Shown one piece after another: positions 60,601 to 64,000 of a DNA stretch of 64,000 bases (position 1 is its first letter; the number at the start of each line of letters is the position of its first letter). This DNA is from Merluccius polli (taxonomy: Eukaryota > Chordata > Actinopteri > Gadiformes > Merlucciidae): assembly GCA_030340625.1 (NCBI GenBank), contig JAOPHQ010002561.1, positions 496,001 through 560,000 of the forward strand, written 5' to 3'. The notes under the pieces were generated by a model. That model was not told where the DNA came from, ran no database searches, and saw nothing but the letters and a program-made list of their open reading frames with translations. Position numbers and translations under genes: made by a program.

Positions 60601-63600
60601 TTATTTGGCCTCAGAACACATTTTATGAATGCCCTGGGCCAAAGTTCTCTTGCTAAAACTGGGGTTCATTTATCAATTAGGTCTTCCAGGCATGCTATCT
60701 GATGTTAGCATGGCCTAGCTATGCATTTACCTCCATGGGGTAGATGCTGCTCTGAGAGATGGCTCCAGCCAGAGATCCAGCCACCAGTCTCTCAGCGATG
60801 CCCAACGTCTCCTGGTTACTCCCAATCAAACGCTTAATCTGGAGAGCAAATACATTATTTAATTGTGCACACTTTGGGAGACCACCAACACACCAGACCA
60901 CCACAAATGCAGGCAATCCTCGCAACATAAATGAATGAAAATACTGTAAATTACAGTATAATCAAATGAATGTTGTGCAAAGTATAATAAACAAGAGAGA
61001 ATAGTGAATGTATAAACAAAAGAAGCCATTCAATAGACGCCTCGGTCTATTAGCTTCACTCAGTAGACCAAGACGTTCAGTTGGGTCTGCTGCGTGGGAA
61101 GCCTTCTAATAGTTTTACAAAACGTAATGTCTTTCACTTGTCTAGAGCAATGTAATGTGCATTTCTACATTGTCCATTTTTTTAGCACTTATTATATGAC
61201 TAATATCATATTTGTCATATTCTTGTATTCTATTTGTTGTGTTAAAGGACAATTCTGGCGCAAAATGAGACCATATGATCATAACACATGTCCACCGAGT
61301 TGGACCGTTCTCTGGGATCAGTTTTCATTCTAGTCGAATGTAACCAAAGTTATCGAAAACCGCTAATTAGCTTATAACGCTAGCTGTGGGGGCAGACATT
61401 CATGTAAAATACATCGCAATTCTATACCACTAACAAGGCTCAAAATCGCACCACACTTCCACGGTAGCATAATGAGGGTCCCTACATGTAAAACGAAGCA
61501 TTGAGAACTTTGTAAGTGTACAGACAGTTTATTAAAAATAAAGTTTAGAAAGCCAGTGCCTTCACGAAAGCAAGCGGGCGCCATCTTTGGAAAACAGTCA
61601 CGACCAGTCAAGCGACGAATGCCGTGCAACGTAATGAGCCAGAAGAGGCGAACACATGAGATGTCAATGGATCAGAAGGTGTGCAATCTAGTAGAAGGTG
61701 TGCGAAGTGCGACCAGTGCGTGTGCATAGAGAAGAGAAGAAAATGGTTTGTGTTTGTGCTTTTCCCGGCTGCGTTCGTCGCTCGACTGGTTGTGACTGTT
61801 TTCCAAAGATGGCGCCCGCTTGTTTTTGTGAAGGCACTGGCTTTAGAGGTTTTCGAGAACTTTGGTTCCATTTGACTAGAATGAAAACTGATCCCAGAGA
61901 ACGGTCCAACTCGGTGGACATGTGTTATGATCACATGGTCTCATTTTGCGCCAGAATTGTCCTTTAAGCCCAAAGCACACAGAGTTCGGATTTCCCGCTA
62001 TGTGTGCTTTGGGCTTAACAACAAATTGTAGATAACAAATACAAACAAATTTTGTTGCGCAAAAAGTAAATCATATTGTTTTTAATGGAGCAAAGCACAC
62101 AGAGCGAGAATGTAGCGGAGCAGTATTTTTTTGCTTGCTTCGTATCAAGTCTATTTTGGACACAAAAATTCGTAAACATTATTTTTGCTCCTGGGCACAC
62201 GGCCGTGTGTTCTGGGCTTTACGCATCCTTGGATGGTACAGACAACTTTCACAAAGGGATGGTTTGAGCTGACATTGCCGTCTCGCCTAGCACCCACCTG
62301 CTCATAAGCCATGAACTTGATGGCTGTCTCTGGAACTATTTTGATGACGTTGATGCCGTTCCCTCGCCAGAGAGACCTCACCCCACCCTCCCGGAGCATG
62401 TGGTTGAAGCCGCCGGCGATGCGCATACTGTTGCTTCTGGAGGAGTGCACCTGAACACATTTCATCATCAATACATAGTTAATGTTGGCTCACTTGGAAC
62501 CACATTAACCACACCCTATATTGTGTACTATAACGTCAATAATGTAGCATATAATGTCTATGGGTAGACTATTTCAGTCATTCCATGGCCCAGTTCCAGG
62601 AAACAGTTTGAGTGACTCACTATCCCGACCATTACCTCATTTTTTTCTGCTGTCCATAATGGTCACATAGTAATTTACCTATACAACCCAGATCCATATT
62701 CACTGGTCAACTAAAAATGCCCTTCCCTCTGCTAAACAATATATTTTGGTAAACAATAGTCCGATAACATCTACTCTATATTATTTTGAAACTAGCAACA
62801 AAAAAAAATCATATTATACATGAACACAAAATGTACAGATACATGTCAAATGAAGTAATAAAGACGACTTCACCTGCATGAGTACTTTGAGCCGATCAAG
62901 TGGGGCGGTACAGGTTCTGGAGACTGCGCCTGCTCCACCCCCGGCCACCAAGTGTCGCCACCACATGCCCGTTTGCTTCTCTTCTGCCGTGAACTCGTCA
63001 GGCACCAACAAACTCTCCCCAACATCGAAAATCTGCCCAGAAAACATTTCACTGTAATTTCATCAATTCAGTTGTTTGAGATATGATGAATAAACAACCT
63101 GTTGTTATTAGGGTTGTGTTGGTTTGGTATGATGTAGTAGTGTTGGTTTTTCTACATTAATCTTTATTCTTCAAAAGTTTACACCATCCCTAGCCTGGAA
63201 GAACTGTGTTAATCACCAGTATAAAACTATTTATAATTATACGTTTTGTAATTCTAAAACTATTTCTTGTTCTCGATGCAAACTGAGAAAACGACCCGAA
63301 GTTACACCGCACTTTGCTGGTCTTTCTTCTAAAAATCAACATACTCCTAAAGTCAAAATATCACCCACACACCAGTCTCTGCAATCTGGGAAATCTTGAG
63401 TCACCTCACCAGTAAATGCATGAGTAGTGTTTTGGTCACAGTGTATGCAATTAGTGGATGTAGGTGTGAACACCACTAGCATAACATATAATTGGAAATA
63501 GATACGAGTAAGGGACATGAGAAAACTATCACAACATTCATTCAGTCATAGATTTCCTATTTTGACAGGAAGAGTTTGGACAGAAATAATTACACAAAAG

Positions 63601-63895
63601 GAAATGACATCCTCCCAATAAAAGCAGGGCATAAAATGCCATAAATAATGGAAAATGCCCATCAAAGGTTAACTTCGTTTTGATTTGCCTAAAAATAAAG
63701 GACTGTGATGATTCGAATACATATACAAAAATATAATATTAATAACAAAATGCGTTAGGACAAATCGGGAGTCCTCAGCGTACCGTCGAGTGCTTCCAGT
63801 AGAGGATGATCTCAGGAATGTTGTCCGCTGGGTGTAGGAGGTGGTAGTCCCTCCACTCGTTCCAGTCGATGGTCATCGTGCCGTTCTTATCCATG
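57607..63895 (-). CDS. slc25a25: Calcium-dependent mitochondrial ATP-Mg/Pi carrier SCaMC-2, C-terminal 344 residues
   Basis: Exons in gene order: 63784-63895 (first in window), 62874-63032, 62298-62450, 60731-60838, 59246-59413, 58711-58861, 57607-57791. All phases join, with stop TGA at 57607; earlier exons lie beyond 64000. The first exon holds a canonical EF-hand loop (DKNGTMTIDWNE), the last of the N-terminal calcium-sensing set. ILYWKHSTIFDVGESLLVPD links to the carrier domain: three repeats with the PxDxxR/PxxxxR signatures TAPLDRLKVLMQ, IYPMEVLKTRLAL and SYPLALVRTRMQAQ. The end SYVVYEHLKLYLGVRSR matches SCaMC proteins. KHSTIFDVGE and ADNIPEIILYWK favour SLC25A25 over SLC25A24/23. In the inner mitochondrial membrane it exchanges ATP-Mg for phosphate when calcium rises. 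Confidence 0.97.
58921..59090 (+). mobile_element. SINE-like repeat in an slc25a25 intron
   Basis: CGGTGGCTCAACCCACTATT resembles an A-box region and CCCAGATTTGAGTCCGACAC a B-box region. They are followed by a pyrimidine-rich body (CTTTCCTGTCTCTCTCCGCT) and AAAAAGGCATACAAAAAGCC, as in tRNA-derived fish SINEs. Confidence 0.6.
59601..59870. mobile_element. Probable dispersed repeat with TTAAAGGGCAAAGTAAACCC start
   Basis: The left end has the TTAAAG form of other elements in the window. The right border was not found. Confidence 0.35.
60400..60420 (+). repeat. G21 homopolymer
   Basis: Twenty-one G residues (C on the slc25a25 transcript). Similar C/G tracts of 18-21 bp occur at 393-413, 21288-21307 and 29153-29171. 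Confidence 0.97.
61242..61967. mobile_element. 726-bp foldback element with TTAA ends and long inverted repeats
   Basis: Left end TTAAAGGACAATTCTGGCGC and right end its inverse. The arms match for over 100 bp (around CCGAGTTGGACCGTTCTCTG), and an inner arm pair (AAGCCAGTGCCTTCAC ... GCGGGCGCCATCTTTGG) continues the fold. The left side has an extra asymmetric insert at about 61370-61540, related to 5445-5570. TTAA at both ends suggests piggyBac-type target choice. No transposase frame. Confidence 0.85.
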
Positions 63896-64000
63896 CTACA
63901 GAGAGAAACATTTCATTACGAAAAAGACAAACAAACGTGGGAAACGAGAAAGAGTGCCGTCTGAGGCGAGACTGTCTTGTTCATCCTGGGTCCAAACTAA

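Overview
This is nuclear DNA from a ray-finned fish, almost certainly a teleost. The genes have many short exons, with introns full of long (TG)n, (TA)n and (TATC)n runs, minisatellites, small inverted-repeat transposons and LINE tails of teleost type. The unusual density of long dinucleotide runs would suit a cod-like genome, but that is a weak inference. No rRNA, convincing tRNA gene, CRISPR array or viral gene was seen.

Seven protein-coding genes fill the window, and all were joined exon by exon with consistent splice phases. (1) sptan1, plus strand, 1-15390: the C-terminal 944 residues of alpha-II spectrin; the 5' part lies outside the window. It has two microexons (15 and 18 nt) and one GC-AG intron. 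(2) dync2i2/wdr34, minus, 15888-19847: dynein-2 intermediate chain 2 (511 aa). (3) set, minus, 21061-25026: the SET/TAF-I histone chaperone and PP2A inhibitor (268 aa). (4) pkn3, plus, 27171-40838: a protein kinase N, closest to PKN3 (942 aa). (5) zdhhc12, minus, 42986-47256: a DHHC palmitoyltransferase (273 aa). (6) uap1l1, minus, 48726-53693: UDP-N-acetylhexosamine pyrophosphorylase-like 1 (502 aa). (7) slc25a25, minus, 57607-63895: the C-terminal part of the ATP-Mg/Pi carrier SCaMC-2, continuing past the right edge.

The order sptan1 - dync2i2 - set - pkn3 - zdhhc12 follows the human 9q34.11 block. uap1l1 and slc25a25 are placed elsewhere on 9q34 in human, so the right half shows a local rearrangement. 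sptan1/dync2i2 and pkn3/zdhhc12 are tail to tail, with closely opposed or overlapping 3' ends; set and pkn3 are head to head across about 2.1 kb. The genes share no single pathway (membrane skeleton, ciliary transport, chromatin, Rho-effector kinase, lipidation, nucleotide sugar, mitochondrial transport); the cluster is positional.

The most unusual signal is a 22-bp tandem array just upstream of the zdhhc12 start codon. Each unit carries a complete ATG...TAA mini-ORF, so an mRNA starting upstream would have about 16 back-to-back uORFs before the main start. Other points are (UG)n runs in sense orientation next to splice sites in four genes, candidate extra exons in pkn3, a 74-bp minisatellite nested in an inverted-repeat element, and a helicase-like gene fragment carried in a repeat.
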